Shown here in pieces: positions 25,965 through 35,426 of a DNA stretch of 64,000 nt. The number at the start of each line of letters is the position of its first letter. The stretch's first letter is position 1. Position numbers and translations under genes: made by a program. The notes beneath the pieces are model-generated. The model had not been told where the DNA came from, searched no databases, and saw nothing but the letters and a program-made list of their open reading frames with translations. The DNA is from Phycisphaeraceae bacterium (lineage in GTDB: Bacteria > Planctomycetota > Phycisphaerae > Phycisphaerales > Phycisphaeraceae), in assembly GCA_020851735.1 (NCBI GenBank), contig JADZCD010000034.1:1-64000 (forward strand). Reading direction: 5' to 3'.

Positions 25965-26077
25965 AATCGCCATGACGCCAAGGACGCCAAGTTCCGGCGC
26001 GCCATGAATCCATGGTTTTATGGCCTGAGATTATTCGTCTTGGCTGTATGCTTGGCGTTCTTGGCGACTTGGCGGTT
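25965..26077 (-). repeat. 112-bp palindromic element, copy 2 (inverted)
   Basis: Reads AATCGCCATGACGCCAAG to CTTGGCGACTTGGCGGTT, i.e. the element in reverse orientation relative to copies at 8784, 42375 and 60107. The middle has diverged most. Five CCCGGAAx words follow at 26099-26158. Confidence 0.8.
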
Positions 26078-26094
26078 CATTTTGGCGGGGGGGC

Positions 26095-26162
26095 TAAGTC
26101 CCCCCGGAAATTACCCCGGAAGTTATCCCGGAAGCGGACACGAAAGTAGCCCGGAAACAGAT
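26095..26162. repeat. CCCCGGAAGT array
   Basis: Words CCCCCGGAAAT, CCCCGGAAGT, CCCGGAAGC, CGAAAGT and CCCGGAAAC recur every 11-15 bp. This is the longest non-coding array of the word in the window. Between 26163 and the next start (26393) I see no gene or clear promoter. Confidence 0.65.
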
Positions 26163-26392
26163 TTGTGGCCTATTGACCCGCAAATAGGGCTGCGCGAGGC
26201 TGTGGCATGGCCTTAGGGATAACCCCAAGTCCGACAGGACATGGGAATAAACGGATAGAGCGACTAGCAAGAAACTGTAGACTTCTTGCAGGCACCTCGG
26301 TAGTATCAGAAAAGACTGTTTTGTTTGATAAGCGGCACCTGGGGCGGGGGGAACCGCAGGCTGCTAAACGCCTTTTTTTCGGGAGGTCAAAC

Positions 26393-27724
26393 ATGACGCG
26401 GCGAATCCAATTGGTGATGGTCGTGGCGATGGTGATCGTGGCGGTTTGGCCGATGCGGGCGGAGGCGGGGCTTCGCTATGCCGTCACGCCGCTCTATGGA
26501 ATCGGCACCTACGCCACGGAAGCCTTGGCGATTAACAATGCCGGCGACGTGGTGGGCGGAGCTTTTACCGGGCAGATTTACGATCCGATGGATTGGCAGA
26601 TTCCTATCTACAACGCGTTCAAGTGGTCAAGTGGAAGCAGCCAAGGGACTAATATCCAGGGCGGCTATGGCTACAGCTACGGCGTAGACATCAACGACGC
26701 AGGGCAGGCTCTGATCTACTACCCCTATTTGATGTGGAGTTCGACGCCGCCTTGGGCACGACTTACTCCCAACGGCATTAATGAAACGATCTGGGCCAAT
26801 TCGGTGGGTGCGGTTAACGCGCAGGGAAAGGTTGTTGGACAAGAAGACTCCGGCGATTCCTTCGTGTGGCAGAACGGGCAGAAGACGTATCTGGCGCTGG
26901 CGGGGACGGATTGGCTGAGCGTGAAACTGGCGGGGATTAACGACGACGGCTGGGTGGTGGGCCGAGGGGTGACGAGCTATTCCGGCGGACTGGGCCGCGC
27001 GTTTGTGCAAGTGCCCGGCGAAGCACCGGTGGAGCTGGGCACGCTGGGATATGGATGGGCATCGGCCACGGACGTGAGCAACCAGGGCGTGGTGGTGGGC
27101 GGCTCGTGGACGGGGCCGCAGCAGAGCTCGATGCACGCCTTCCGTTGGACCGAGGCGGGGGGCATGGAAGACTTAGGCAGCCTCGGCGGGGAAACGATGG
27201 CGGAGGCGATCAACGAAGACGGCCTGGTGGTGGGTAGCTCGAAATTGGGGACGAGCTCTGATTCGGCAAGCCATGCCTTCGTGTATCGGGACGGGCAGAT
27301 GATTGATCTAAACAGCATGATCGATCCGCTGGGAGGCTGGGTGTTGACGGGGGCGGCGGACATTAATGAGCTGGGGCAGATCGTCGGCACGGGCATATGG
27401 GACGGTCAGCAGCGTGGGTTTGTGCTTACGCCGTATATGGTGACGGCCTACGTACCGGGCGACTTCAACGGCGATGGAGTGGTGACGCTCAGCGACATCA
27501 ATCCGTTTAAGTTGGCGCTGACCAATACGCCGGCGTGGCAGGCGCTGTATCCGGACGTGCCGCTGAGCGAGGTGGACTTGAGCGGCGATGAAAACGTGAC
27601 GCTGACGGATGTCGGGCTGCTGATCCAGATGATGCGCGGCGGTGGGCTGCCGGTACCCGAGCCGAGCGGTCTGGGATGGCTGGTCATTGGGATTTCGGCT
27701 CTGCTGCATCGGCGGCGAATTTAA
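26393..27724 (+). CDS. HAF-repeat, dockerin-like, PEP-CTERM protein
   Basis: Secreted protein of 443 residues: signal peptide ending EAG (about residue 26), HAF repeats (LAINNAGDVVGGA; GINDDGWVVGRG; AINEDGLVVGSS), a dockerin-like Ca-binding segment (DFNGDGVVTLSDINPFK, then DLSGDENVTLTDV) and a PEP-CTERM tail (VPEPSGLGWLVIG, RRRI). ATG 26393 has GGGAGG in front and opens the signal peptide. It is probably surface-exposed. It combines the domain types seen in the genes at 21963 and 31428. Confidence 0.83.
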   Translation: MTRRIQLVMVVAMVIVAVWPMRAEAGLRYAVTPLYGIGTYATEALAINNAGDVVGGAFTGQIYDPMDWQIPIYNAFKWSSGSSQGTNIQGGYGYSYGVDINDAGQALIYYPYLMWSSTPPWARLTPNGINETIWANSVGAVNAQGKVVGQEDSGDSFVWQNGQKTYLALAGTDWLSVKLAGINDDGWVVGRGVTSYSGGLGRAFVQVPGEAPVELGTLGYGWASATDVSNQGVVVGGSWTGPQQSSMHAFRWTEAGGMEDLGSLGGETMAEAINEDGLVVGSSKLGTSSDSASHAFVYRDGQMIDLNSMIDPLGGWVLTGAADINELGQIVGTGIWDGQQRGFVLTPYMVTAYVPGDFNGDGVVTLSDINPFKLALTNTPAWQALYPDVPLSEVDLSGDENVTLTDVGLLIQMMRGGGLPVPEPSGLGWLVIGISALLHRRRI

Positions 27725-27779
27725 ACGAACCAGTTAGGGATAAACGCAAGGCATGTTGAATGCCCTGTGCTGGGGTGAG

Positions 27780-29414
27780 TTATCGCATGCCCAGGCCTAC
27801 CCAGAGGACTTCCTCTAAAGTAGTCAGGCCCCGGGCGGCTTTGATCAAACCATCATGGAAAAGCGTCTTCATGCCGACTTGGCGGGCGGCGGCCAAAAGT
27901 TGGGTGGTGTCGGCGTTCTGGTCGACCAGGCGGCGGATGGCGTCGTCCATCAGCAGGATCTCAAAAATGCCGGTGCGGCCGCGGTAACCCATGTTGATGC
28001 ACTGCGGGCAGCCTTTGGCGGTGTAGAACTGGGCGGCAGGGAGATTCTTGATGATTTCTTTAGCCTCAGAGGGCAAGAGGGACAGGGGGGGATCGATCGG
28101 TTGGCGGCAGTGAGGGCAGAGGACGCGCACCAGGCGCATGGCGATCACGCCGGCCAGCGTGCCGTTGATCAAGAAGGGCGGCAGGCCGATGTCGCGCATG
28201 CGCTCCAAGGCGCTCACCGCCGAGTCGGTGTGAAGCGTCGTCATAACCAAGTGCCCGGTGAGGGAGCACTGAGCGCAAAGCTGGAGCGTCTCTAAGTCCC
28301 GGATTTCGCCGACCATGATGACGTCCGGGTCCTGCCGGAGCATGCTGCGGATCACGCGGGGAAAAAGCATGCCGGCGGTGGGGTCAACGGGCACGTGCAC
28401 GATGCCGTCAATCGTGCATTCCACCGGATCCTCCACGGTCATTACGGAGATCTGCGGCTGATAGGCGTGGTGCAACATGCCGTAGAGAAGGGTGGTTTTG
28501 CCGCAGCCGGTCGGGCCGGTGACGATGACAAGGCCCTTGGGCAATCGGCAGAGGCTCTGCACGGCTGCCAAATCGTGGTCGGACAGGCCCAGCCCATCCA
28601 AGGGCAACAGCGCGGCGTCCGGACGCAGGATGCGCACGACGGCGCTCGGCCCGTGGTAAGCGGGCAGCACGCATACGAACAGTTGCAGGGGGCGACCGTC
28701 CACGGTCAGGTGAATGCGGCCGTCCTGGGGTGATTTTCTTTGCGACACGTCCATGCCTGACATGGCTTTTAGATGATCGACAGCCGATCGGAACACGTCG
28801 GCAGACAGGGGTTCGCCCACGTCGCGCAGGGCGCCGTCGATGCGAAAACGCACCCGGCCGCGCCCGCCTTCGAGGGGATTTAGGTGAATGTCGCTGGCAC
28901 GGGCTTGCTGGGCTTGCTCAAGGAGAGAACGCCAGAATTTCATGACTTCTGGATCCAGCGGACCGTTGGATGCGGGGGAGGAAGTTTTGAGCGTCTTGGG
29001 AATTTCCGCGCGGACGGCATCGAGGGTGATACCCAGCTCCGCGAGGACGTTGGCGGCCAGGCTGTCACTGGCGCGCAACATACCCAGAAGCAGGTGCTCG
29101 GTACCGACGGCAAAGGCTTTGGCTTGGCGCGATTCTTCAACCGCCAGGCCGATTGCCTGGTGGGCGTTGGGAGCTGGGGGCAACTTGCCGGGGGCGACTT
29201 TGTCCGGCCCGCGTTGAATGCGCGTCTCAACGGCGTGGCGGATCTTCTGGGGATCGACGCCCAAGTTCCGTAAAACCTGCCCAGCGGTGCACAAATTGTC
29301 CGCCAGGACCAGAAGCAAATGTTCGGTGCCCAGGTACTCGTGTTGCCAGCGGCGGGCTTCGTCGGCGGCTTGGGACATCACTTGGTGGTACGAATCGGTG
29401 TAACGATCCAACAT
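27780..29414 (-). CDS. Clp-N domain fused to a GspE/PilB-type secretion ATPase
   Basis: Fusion of 544 residues. Residues 1-140 hold two Clp N-terminal repeats (YLGTEHLLLVLADN and AVGTEHLLLGMLRA), normally the substrate-adaptor domain of ClpA/ClpC. Residues 155-544 are a T2SS/T4P ATPase: VIVTGPTGCGKTTLL (Walker A 300-308), VMTVEDPVE, DPDVIMVGEIRD (Walker B), GHLVMTTLHT, and the tetracysteine CPHC/CPQC zinc site of GspE/PilB. The usual GspE N-terminal domain is replaced. It follows the sigma/anti-sigma pair by about 80 bp, probably in one operon. GGAGG precedes the ATG. Confidence 0.85.
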   Translation of the reverse strand: MLDRYTDSYHQVMSQAADEARRWQHEYLGTEHLLLVLADNLCTAGQVLRNLGVDPQKIRHAVETRIQRGPDKVAPGKLPPAPNAHQAIGLAVEESRQAKAFAVGTEHLLLGMLRASDSLAANVLAELGITLDAVRAEIPKTLKTSSPASNGPLDPEVMKFWRSLLEQAQQARASDIHLNPLEGGRGRVRFRIDGALRDVGEPLSADVFRSAVDHLKAMSGMDVSQRKSPQDGRIHLTVDGRPLQLFVCVLPAYHGPSAVVRILRPDAALLPLDGLGLSDHDLAAVQSLCRLPKGLVIVTGPTGCGKTTLLYGMLHHAYQPQISVMTVEDPVECTIDGIVHVPVDPTAGMLFPRVIRSMLRQDPDVIMVGEIRDLETLQLCAQCSLTGHLVMTTLHTDSAVSALERMRDIGLPPFLINGTLAGVIAMRLVRVLCPHCRQPIDPPLSLLPSEAKEIIKNLPAAQFYTAKGCPQCINMGYRGRTGIFEILLMDDAIRRLVDQNADTTQLLAAARQVGMKTLFHDGLIKAARGLTTLEEVLWVGLGMR

Positions 29415-29492
29415 GATCAGCCTCCGCTATGGAGCAATTGTTCGTGTTCGAATCATTTCTATCTCGGCAGACAGGAGGAAAACAAAATCTCC

Positions 29493-29975
29493 TCAGGCGG
29501 ACTCAAACTTCAGGCTATAGCTGCTGGCATCCCGTCCGATAGTGGGCCGGCCGACCCAGGAACCGGTACGCTGGTGGGTGAATTCACGCTCCCGCTGGGC
29601 GATCCACTCCAACAGGCGGGCGTAGCGGACGCGGATCTGTCCCGCCAGCTCGAAGGCGGGCAAGTCTTCCACGATTTCGTCCAGTTGGCGATCATCCAAT
29701 TGCATGAACCGGCCGACTTCCTCAAGGGTCATGATCTGGGGCCAGCCGGTGTGTCCAGCCGCGGGGGACAGGGACTGGCGGACACGCATCAAGACGTCCG
29801 CAGGCACGGGTTGTGGGCGCAGCCGCGCGAGGGATGAATCCACCTGTCGCAGCGATTGCAGCGTAGCTTGGCAGAGGGGGCAGTGCGCGGCGTGTTGCGC
29901 TAATTCCTCGCGGCCGGGGGAGGGAACGGCGCCGTCCAACCAAGCGGCCCATGCTTCGGTAGTAGGGCAGGTCAT
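29493..29975 (-). CDS. Anti-sigma-like zinc-finger protein with a DNA-binding-like domain
   Basis: Soluble protein of 160 residues. The N-terminus has an anti-sigma zinc-finger signature (AQHAAHCPLCQATL), typical of ZAS-domain anti-sigma factors. Residues about 81-130 (MTLEEVGRFMQLDDRQLDE and on) look like an excisionase/MerR-type helix-turn-helix. No membrane helix is seen. It begins one base after the upstream sigma gene stop, with AGGAGA before the ATG, so it probably regulates that sigma factor. The HTH call is tentative. Confidence 0.68.
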   Translation of the reverse strand: MTCPTTEAWAAWLDGAVPSPGREELAQHAAHCPLCQATLQSLRQVDSSLARLRPQPVPADVLMRVRQSLSPAAGHTGWPQIMTLEEVGRFMQLDDRQLDEIVEDLPAFELAGQIRVRYARLLEWIAQREREFTHQRTGSWVGRPTIGRDASSYSLKFESA

Positions 29976-29976
29976 G

Positions 29977-30540
29977 TTACTTCTCCTGATGGGTTCGTCG
30001 CCACTGTTCAGCCAAACGAGCCCGCGCCCGGTGGATCAAGTTTTTGACGGTGCCTAAGGGAATCTCCAATAGCTCCGCGATTTGCGGATAACTCATCTGT
30101 TCGTAGACCAGCAGGGCGATGGCTTGGCGTTGGTCATGGGGTAATTCGTTCACGGCGGCTTTGATCCAAGCCAGGTCTTCGTTTCTTTCCGCAAGCTCCG
30201 GCGGGTGAGGTTCAGGAGAATCCGGTTCGATCCATTCCAGGCCGGTCTGGCTTAGGGCCAGACGCTGGGCTTTGCGGGCGGCGATACGATTGAGGCATTG
30301 GTTGCGGGCGATTCGCAGAATGAACCCGCGGAAGTTGCCTCGAGGCTGGTAGCCGTCGGCATGGCGAGTAAGGGCCAGGAACGTTTCCTGGAGCACATCT
30401 TCACTTTGGTCAGCCCGACCTAGGATGGTGCGAGCGAACTGATAAACCGCGGTGTGATGGCGACAGAAGAGAGCTTCAAAGGCCTCGACTTCGCCTTGGC
30501 GATACAGGCGCCACAAATCGTCGTCTGTCAGTTCCGCCAT
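29977..30540 (-). CDS. ECF-type RNA polymerase sigma factor
   Basis: Sigma-70 family factor of 187 residues. Region 2 is AVYQFARTILGRADQSEDVLQETFLAL followed by RGNFRGFILRIARN; region 4 is LPHDQRQAIALLVYEQMSYPQIAELLEIPLGTVKNLIHRARARL. Regions 1 and 3 are absent, as in ECF factors. It is the first gene of the sigma - anti-sigma - ClpN-GspE operon and so may control that secretion ATPase. GGAG lies before the ATG. Confidence 0.9.
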   Translation of the reverse strand: MAELTDDDLWRLYRQGEVEAFEALFCRHHTAVYQFARTILGRADQSEDVLQETFLALTRHADGYQPRGNFRGFILRIARNQCLNRIAARKAQRLALSQTGLEWIEPDSPEPHPPELAERNEDLAWIKAAVNELPHDQRQAIALLVYEQMSYPQIAELLEIPLGTVKNLIHRARARLAEQWRRTHQEK

Positions 30541-30706
30541 CCATTTCTCCAGCGTGTAGCGGCGGGGATGGGGGTGGGGTGGACTTTCTATTGGATGTAA
30601 CAGTTCTCAGATCATGATAGTTGCACTGATAGCGTCTTTTTTGGAGAAATTCGCATCTATTTCGGATTAATCTCCGCCCCTGGGGGGCTAGGCCTAGAAT
30701 CCGGCG

Positions 30707-31159
30707 ATGATTCCGACAGTGGATGGACAAGATGACAGAGTGGAGGCCAGGCTTTTTCACGAAGGGCTTAGGCTGTTTAATGGCGGGCAATGGTTTGAGG
30801 CGCATGAGACGTGGGAGGACTTGTGGAACATCGAGGGCGGGACGCGGAAGCGGTTTGTCCAGGGGTTGATCCAATGTGCGGTGACGCTGGAGCACGCGCG
30901 GCGGGGGAATCCGCGCGGGGTGGTGACGGTGCTTAAGTCGGCGCTGGGTAAATTCGACGGCTTGCCGGCGGTTTATATGGGGGTGGATTTGCGACGCTTG
31001 CGGGAGGAGATGGAGCAGTTCGTGCGGCCGATCCGCGCCCTGCCGGCGGAGGTGTTCCAGCCGCGGCTGGGGCGGGGATTGAAGCTGCCGGTGGACCTGG
31101 AGAAAGCGCCGAAGATTTGGTTGCGGTATGACCCGTTTGGGGAGAACGGGGAGGGTTAG
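30707..31159 (+). CDS. DUF309 family protein
   Basis: Helical protein of 150 residues with the DUF309 pattern LFHEGLRLFNGGQWFEAHETWEDLW, then FVQGLIQCAVTLEHARRGNPRG. The HExxE-like segment (AHETWE) is conserved in the family; the function is unknown. It is divergent from the sigma gene (166-bp gap). Confidence 0.78.
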   Translation: MIPTVDGQDDRVEARLFHEGLRLFNGGQWFEAHETWEDLWNIEGGTRKRFVQGLIQCAVTLEHARRGNPRGVVTVLKSALGKFDGLPAVYMGVDLRRLREEMEQFVRPIRALPAEVFQPRLGRGLKLPVDLEKAPKIWLRYDPFGENGEG

Positions 31160-31427
31160 AGGGGCGCATGGGAAGTGATGAATGGCGAATTGTGCATGCC
31201 GAGTGGCGAGTGGCGAATGGCCGATTTGCGATTTGCGAGGTGGATGACAGCGGGGGTGATGGGGCTGGGGGGTTAGGGGGGAGCGCGTCTGGGGGGACAG
31301 TTCTGGGGTCCGGGGGCTGGGGTCGGGTGTGGATGCCCAACGCTAGCTTCAGCGGCTGGGGTGCCACACAGCAGGCTGAAGGCTGATGGGTGCGGTGTCA
31401 TCTGAATCTATTGGTAACTTCGCTCCG
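31160..31427. repeat. Gap of tandem-like GGCGAATGG words and a hairpin half
   Basis: ATGGCGAATTGTGCATGC, GAGTGGCGAGTGGCGAATGG and CGATTTGCGATTTGCGAGG are near-repeats of 7-10 bp; related words occur at 40335-40365. At 31361-31395 part of the GTGCCACACAGCA hairpin is present. An open frame (31168-31386) is Gly-rich repeat translation and was not called. Confidence 0.5.
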
Positions 31428-34400
31428 TCATGCCACCGCCACTGCGGGCAGGTTGGTCAGTACGCCTGCTTCGAGGAGGGAGGGGAGTTGGTCATCGAGG
31501 CCGGCAACGTCGCCGAAGATTGAGTGGCGGTGGGCGAAGAGGGATCTGCGGCTCTGTGGCGCGGATCGCCAGGAGGAGTCGGCTGAGGGCGGAAGTTGGG
31601 TATCGACGAGCCACGACCGTAAGGGAGTGGAGGAAATGGATGCACCGCTTGCTGACGCGCGCGGCTCGTCAATACCTGATGCCACATCTTGCGGGGCCAC
31701 GTTCAGGGATTGGCTACTGGCGGCGCTGCCGGCGAGGAGGGCTTTGAAGGCGTTGATGTCGGAGAGGGTGATGCTGCCGTCGCCGTTGGGGTCGATGGCC
31801 CAGAGGGGTACGCCGGGGTATTGGGCTTGCCAGGCGGGGGTGTCGGTGAGGGCGAGTTTGAAAGGCTCGATGTCGGACGCCGTGGCTTGGCCATCGCCAT
31901 TGAAGTCGGCGGGGATGCCGCCGAGTTCGTAGGCGCCGATGTCCACTTGCGCCCCTGCCATGCGCGGGCGGCCGTCAAGGTCAATCGTCAGCGGATTGCC
32001 GTCAGCGTCCACAGCCAGGGCGTTGTTTCCCGCATCAACGCAGGGGCTGTCCACGCGCAGGTGCAGATTGCCTAAGTCGTCATCCCCCGTCCCCCAGATG
32101 CCGTCGAGGCCAGCCGTAGGATTGTCAATGAACTTCGGGTCGCCGCCGATGAAGCTGGAGGAGGCGGTGTAGGGGCCAGAGACGTCGGGATCGTTAGGGG
32201 CAGCGTTGAAGGCTGCGATCGAGTTGTTGATCGCCACGGAACTGCCAGATATGTACAGCCCACCCGCACGAGCACTCGACCCTTTAACCGCATTGCCGCT
32301 TATTGTACAGTTGGACAATGTCGCGCTGCTTTGGTCGACATACACTCCACCGCCACGGAAGGCAGAGTCTCCGTTGGCTATGCAGTTAGTTAGTGATATG
32401 GCGCTATCGCTTTCTATGCTCACGCCGCCGCCATAGAGTTGTGCGGAGTTCTCGCTGACCACACTGTTAATGATTGCCCCTGTACTTTGACTTATGAATG
32501 CCCCGCCGCCGTATCTAGATGAATTGCCCTTAACCGTGCAGTTGGATAGCATTACGGTGCATAGCCCCAGGCATAGTCCGCCGCCACCGTTAAATCCATT
32601 GTCGCCATCTGCCGAGTTTCCACTGACTGTGCAGTTGGTCAGTGTTACCACGCTCGATGAGGCGTACACTCCACCGCCGTTACTCCTAGCCGAGTTCTCA
32701 CCGATCGTACAGTTGGCTAGCGTCACGGTGCCACCATCGACGAACATCCCACCACCGGAGTAACTGGCCGAATTCCCGCTGACTGTGCTGTTGGTCAACG
32801 TTATGGTGCCACCAGCGGCATACACTCCGCCGCGCTGGTTGCCGCTGATCGTGCAGTTGGATAGTGTCGCACTGTCACCATAGACGCAAACCCCGCCGCC
32901 GTAACCGTCATAACGATTAATTAAATTTCCGCTGACTATGCAGTTGGACATCGTCACAGTGCCGTACTCTGCGACATATAATCCACCGCCCTGGCCTGCT
33001 CCCCAAAAACCCGCTGCGGATTCGACAACGTTATCACTGATTGTTGTGTTATTCAACGTCAGAGCGCCGTATTCGACACGCAGCCCGCCGCCGGTGTAGT
33101 AGGCAGAGTTTCCAGCGACCATGCTGCTCGTCAACGCCACCGTGCTCCCACCCCAAACGATTAGTCCGCCGCCGCTGTCAGCAGTGTAGCCTCCTGTAAC
33201 CGTCAGGCCTTTTAGGGCAACTTCCGTTCCGCCGCCACTAATGCTAAACACACGGGACAAATTGACGGCATCGATGGAAAGCAAATCCTGACCTGGGCCG
33301 GTGATGTCTAGATCGCTGGTGATCTGCAGTTCCATCCCGGAAAGGATCAAGTTTGTGGAACCAGAAGCAAAGAGGGTTGGGTCGAAAATGATCTTGTCGG
33401 TATTAATACTGCCGGCGGGGGCTTCGTTGACGGCAGTGTTTTTGTTCGCAGCCAGGATTGCCTCACGCAGCGTCAGTTGTCCGTCATTGGCTACTGTGTC
33501 ATCCAGGGAATCAACCACATAAACTGTTTCATTGCCGATTAGCAATGCCTTAAAGGCGTTGATGTCAGTCAGGGTGATCGCGCCATCGCCGTTGGGGTCC
33601 ACTGTTGCCAAAGGAATGCTGGGATATTGGACCTGCCATGATGAGGGATCTGTTATCGCCAGCTTGAAATGTTCGATGTCCGACAGCGTTACTTGCCAAT
33701 CGCCGTTAAAATCGCCACGAATTCCACCAACTTCAAATTCATAAGCGCCAATGTCTACTTGTACCCCTGCAATTCGGTGGTGACCTCCAAAGTCGATCGC
33801 CAGCAGGTTACCGTTTGCGTCGACGGCCAGTGAATCGATCCCCGAGTCAATGCATGTGCTGTCCACACTCAGATGCAGGTCACCCAGATCATCGTCAGCC
33901 GTACCCCAGATGCCGTCGAGACCGGCTAAGGGATTACGAATGAACTTGGGATCGCCGCCGATGAATCCGGCGAAAGCGGTGTAAGCGCCAAAGACGTTCG
34001 GATCAGTCGGGGCGGAATTGATGGCAACGATTGTATTGTTTAACGTCGCTTTGCCTGGGGAGGCGCCCTGGGAATAGATGTAAAGTCCACCCCCACTATC
34101 CATGGCGGAATTACCGCTAATCGTACTGTTGGTCAACTGCAATTGGCCGAAAGTACTGACAAACAATCCGCCGCCGCTGCTGGATTGAGCCGAGTTTCCG
34201 TTGACTATGCCATTAACCAGTGTCACCGTGGCGTAGTGACTGAGATAAAAACCGCCCCCTGCTGCGGCTGCGTTGCCTCTGACAACGCTATTGATCAGCG
34301 TCACAATGGCGTAATTATAGACGTACAGTGCGCCGCCTGCCGCTGCGGCCGTGTTCTCGCTGACAAGACTGTTCGTCAGCGTCACCGCTCCGGAATCCAC

Positions 34401-35426
34401 GTACAATCCACCGCCATTGCTGTTGCCACCTTCGTATCTGATTGTCGAGTTCTCACTAATTACGCAATGGGCTAGCGTCACAGCGACGCTATAACCATTA
34501 ATGAACAACCCACCTCCCCAGGTATTCACCGAATTGGCACTGATCTCGCACCCTGTCAGCGTCACTGTATCACCGCCATCAACGCGCACCCCACCGCCTG
34601 AAAAACTGGCCCAGTTATCGTTGATCGTGCAATTCGACAGTGTCAGTGTGCCAAGAAGTGAACATATTCCGCCACCAGTATTACCAGTCCAATTATCGTT
34701 GATCGTACAATCGGCCAGGGTTGCAGTGCTTCTATAAGAAAACACCCCGCCACCATAGCCGGTGCCGTTGGCCCTGTTATCACTGACGGTGCAGTTGATC
34801 AGTGTCGCGGCACCACTCCACACAGCGAGTCCACCACCGTAACTAAATATGCCGCTTGAACTATTATTGGCTTGGTTTCCGCTGATGGTGCAACTAGTCA
34901 GCGTTATTGTGTTACCGGTATCGACGGACACCCCACCGCCTTTGTTTGTAACAAATCCCCCTGTGATCGTCAATCCTTCCATCGCCACATCTGTCCCACT
35001 GCCGCTGATGTTGAACACACGCGACTTCTGGTCCGCGTCGATGGAGAGCAGTTCTTGCCCCGGGCCAGTGATGGACAGGTCGCCGATGATCGAAAGCTCC
35101 GTGCCCGAGAGAATCAGGTCCGCGTGACCGCCGGCGAACAGACTGGGGGCGAAGGTGATGCTATCTGTTTCGCTGCCGCTGCCGGCCGCGGCTTCGTTGA
35201 CGGAGGCGTTGGTGTTGGCGGCCAAGATGGCTTCGCGCAGGGTCAGGTGCCCGTCGTTGGCGACGACATCCAGGAGCGAGTCGATGACGTAGGCGGTGCC
35301 GCTTAGGAGCAGGCGCGGCTCGAGGGGTTCTAGGCCGGGGAATCTTGGATTCGCCTGCGGGGGATTAGGAGAGCCGGCAATATCGGCAAGGTTACGACGC
35401 CCGGAAAACAGACGGCTTAGGCGCAC
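31428..35426 (-). CDS. Giant LEPRLLLSG beta-helix protein with two dockerin-like segments
   Basis: Secreted or surface protein of 1,332 residues. The planctomycete motif LEPLEPRLLLSG is at 32-43. Two similar modules follow (about 45-640 and 640-1270). Each starts with VxDSLxDxVANDGxLTLREAILAAN, continues as a right-handed parallel beta-helix of short Ser/Asn/Gly repeats (TLTNCTVSGNSA), and ends with a dockerin-like pair (DFNGDWQVTLSDIEHFK...DPNGDGAITLTDI; DFNGDGQATASDIEPFK...). So the gene arose by internal duplication of about 1.8 kb. The start is a GTG with GGAGGG upstream. The C-terminal 70 residues are low-complexity. Likely an adhesin or polysaccharide-acting protein. Confidence 0.85.
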   Translation of the reverse strand: MRLSRLFSGRRNLADIAGSPNPPQANPRFPGLEPLEPRLLLSGTAYVIDSLLDVVANDGHLTLREAILAANTNASVNEAAAGSGSETDSITFAPSLFAGGHADLILSGTELSIIGDLSITGPGQELLSIDADQKSRVFNISGSGTDVAMEGLTITGGFVTNKGGGVSVDTGNTITLTSCTISGNQANNSSSGIFSYGGGLAVWSGAATLINCTVSDNRANGTGYGGGVFSYRSTATLADCTINDNWTGNTGGGICSLLGTLTLSNCTINDNWASFSGGGVRVDGGDTVTLTGCEISANSVNTWGGGLFINGYSVAVTLAHCVISENSTIRYEGGNSNGGGLYVDSGAVTLTNSLVSENTAAAAGGALYVYNYAIVTLINSVVRGNAAAAGGGFYLSHYATVTLVNGIVNGNSAQSSSGGGLFVSTFGQLQLTNSTISGNSAMDSGGGLYIYSQGASPGKATLNNTIVAINSAPTDPNVFGAYTAFAGFIGGDPKFIRNPLAGLDGIWGTADDDLGDLHLSVDSTCIDSGIDSLAVDANGNLLAIDFGGHHRIAGVQVDIGAYEFEVGGIRGDFNGDWQVTLSDIEHFKLAITDPSSWQVQYPSIPLATVDPNGDGAITLTDINAFKALLIGNETVYVVDSLDDTVANDGQLTLREAILAANKNTAVNEAPAGSINTDKIIFDPTLFASGSTNLILSGMELQITSDLDITGPGQDLLSIDAVNLSRVFSISGGGTEVALKGLTVTGGYTADSGGGLIVWGGSTVALTSSMVAGNSAYYTGGGLRVEYGALTLNNTTISDNVVESAAGFWGAGQGGGLYVAEYGTVTMSNCIVSGNLINRYDGYGGGVCVYGDSATLSNCTISGNQRGGVYAAGGTITLTNSTVSGNSASYSGGGMFVDGGTVTLANCTIGENSARSNGGGVYASSSVVTLTNCTVSGNSADGDNGFNGGGGLCLGLCTVMLSNCTVKGNSSRYGGGAFISQSTGAIINSVVSENSAQLYGGGVSIESDSAISLTNCIANGDSAFRGGGVYVDQSSATLSNCTISGNAVKGSSARAGGLYISGSSVAINNSIAAFNAAPNDPDVSGPYTASSSFIGGDPKFIDNPTAGLDGIWGTGDDDLGNLHLRVDSPCVDAGNNALAVDADGNPLTIDLDGRPRMAGAQVDIGAYELGGIPADFNGDGQATASDIEPFKLALTDTPAWQAQYPGVPLWAIDPNGDGSITLSDINAFKALLAGSAASSQSLNVAPQDVASGIDEPRASASGASISSTPLRSWLVDTQLPPSADSSWRSAPQSRRSLFAHRHSIFGDVAGLDDQLPSLLEAGVLTNLPAVAVA

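Noticed and set aside
31168-31386. 72-codon open frame between DUF309 and the beta-helix gene
   Set aside because: The translation is Gly/Trp/Ser-rich and comes from tandem-like repeats and part of a hairpin; no ribosome site or domain.
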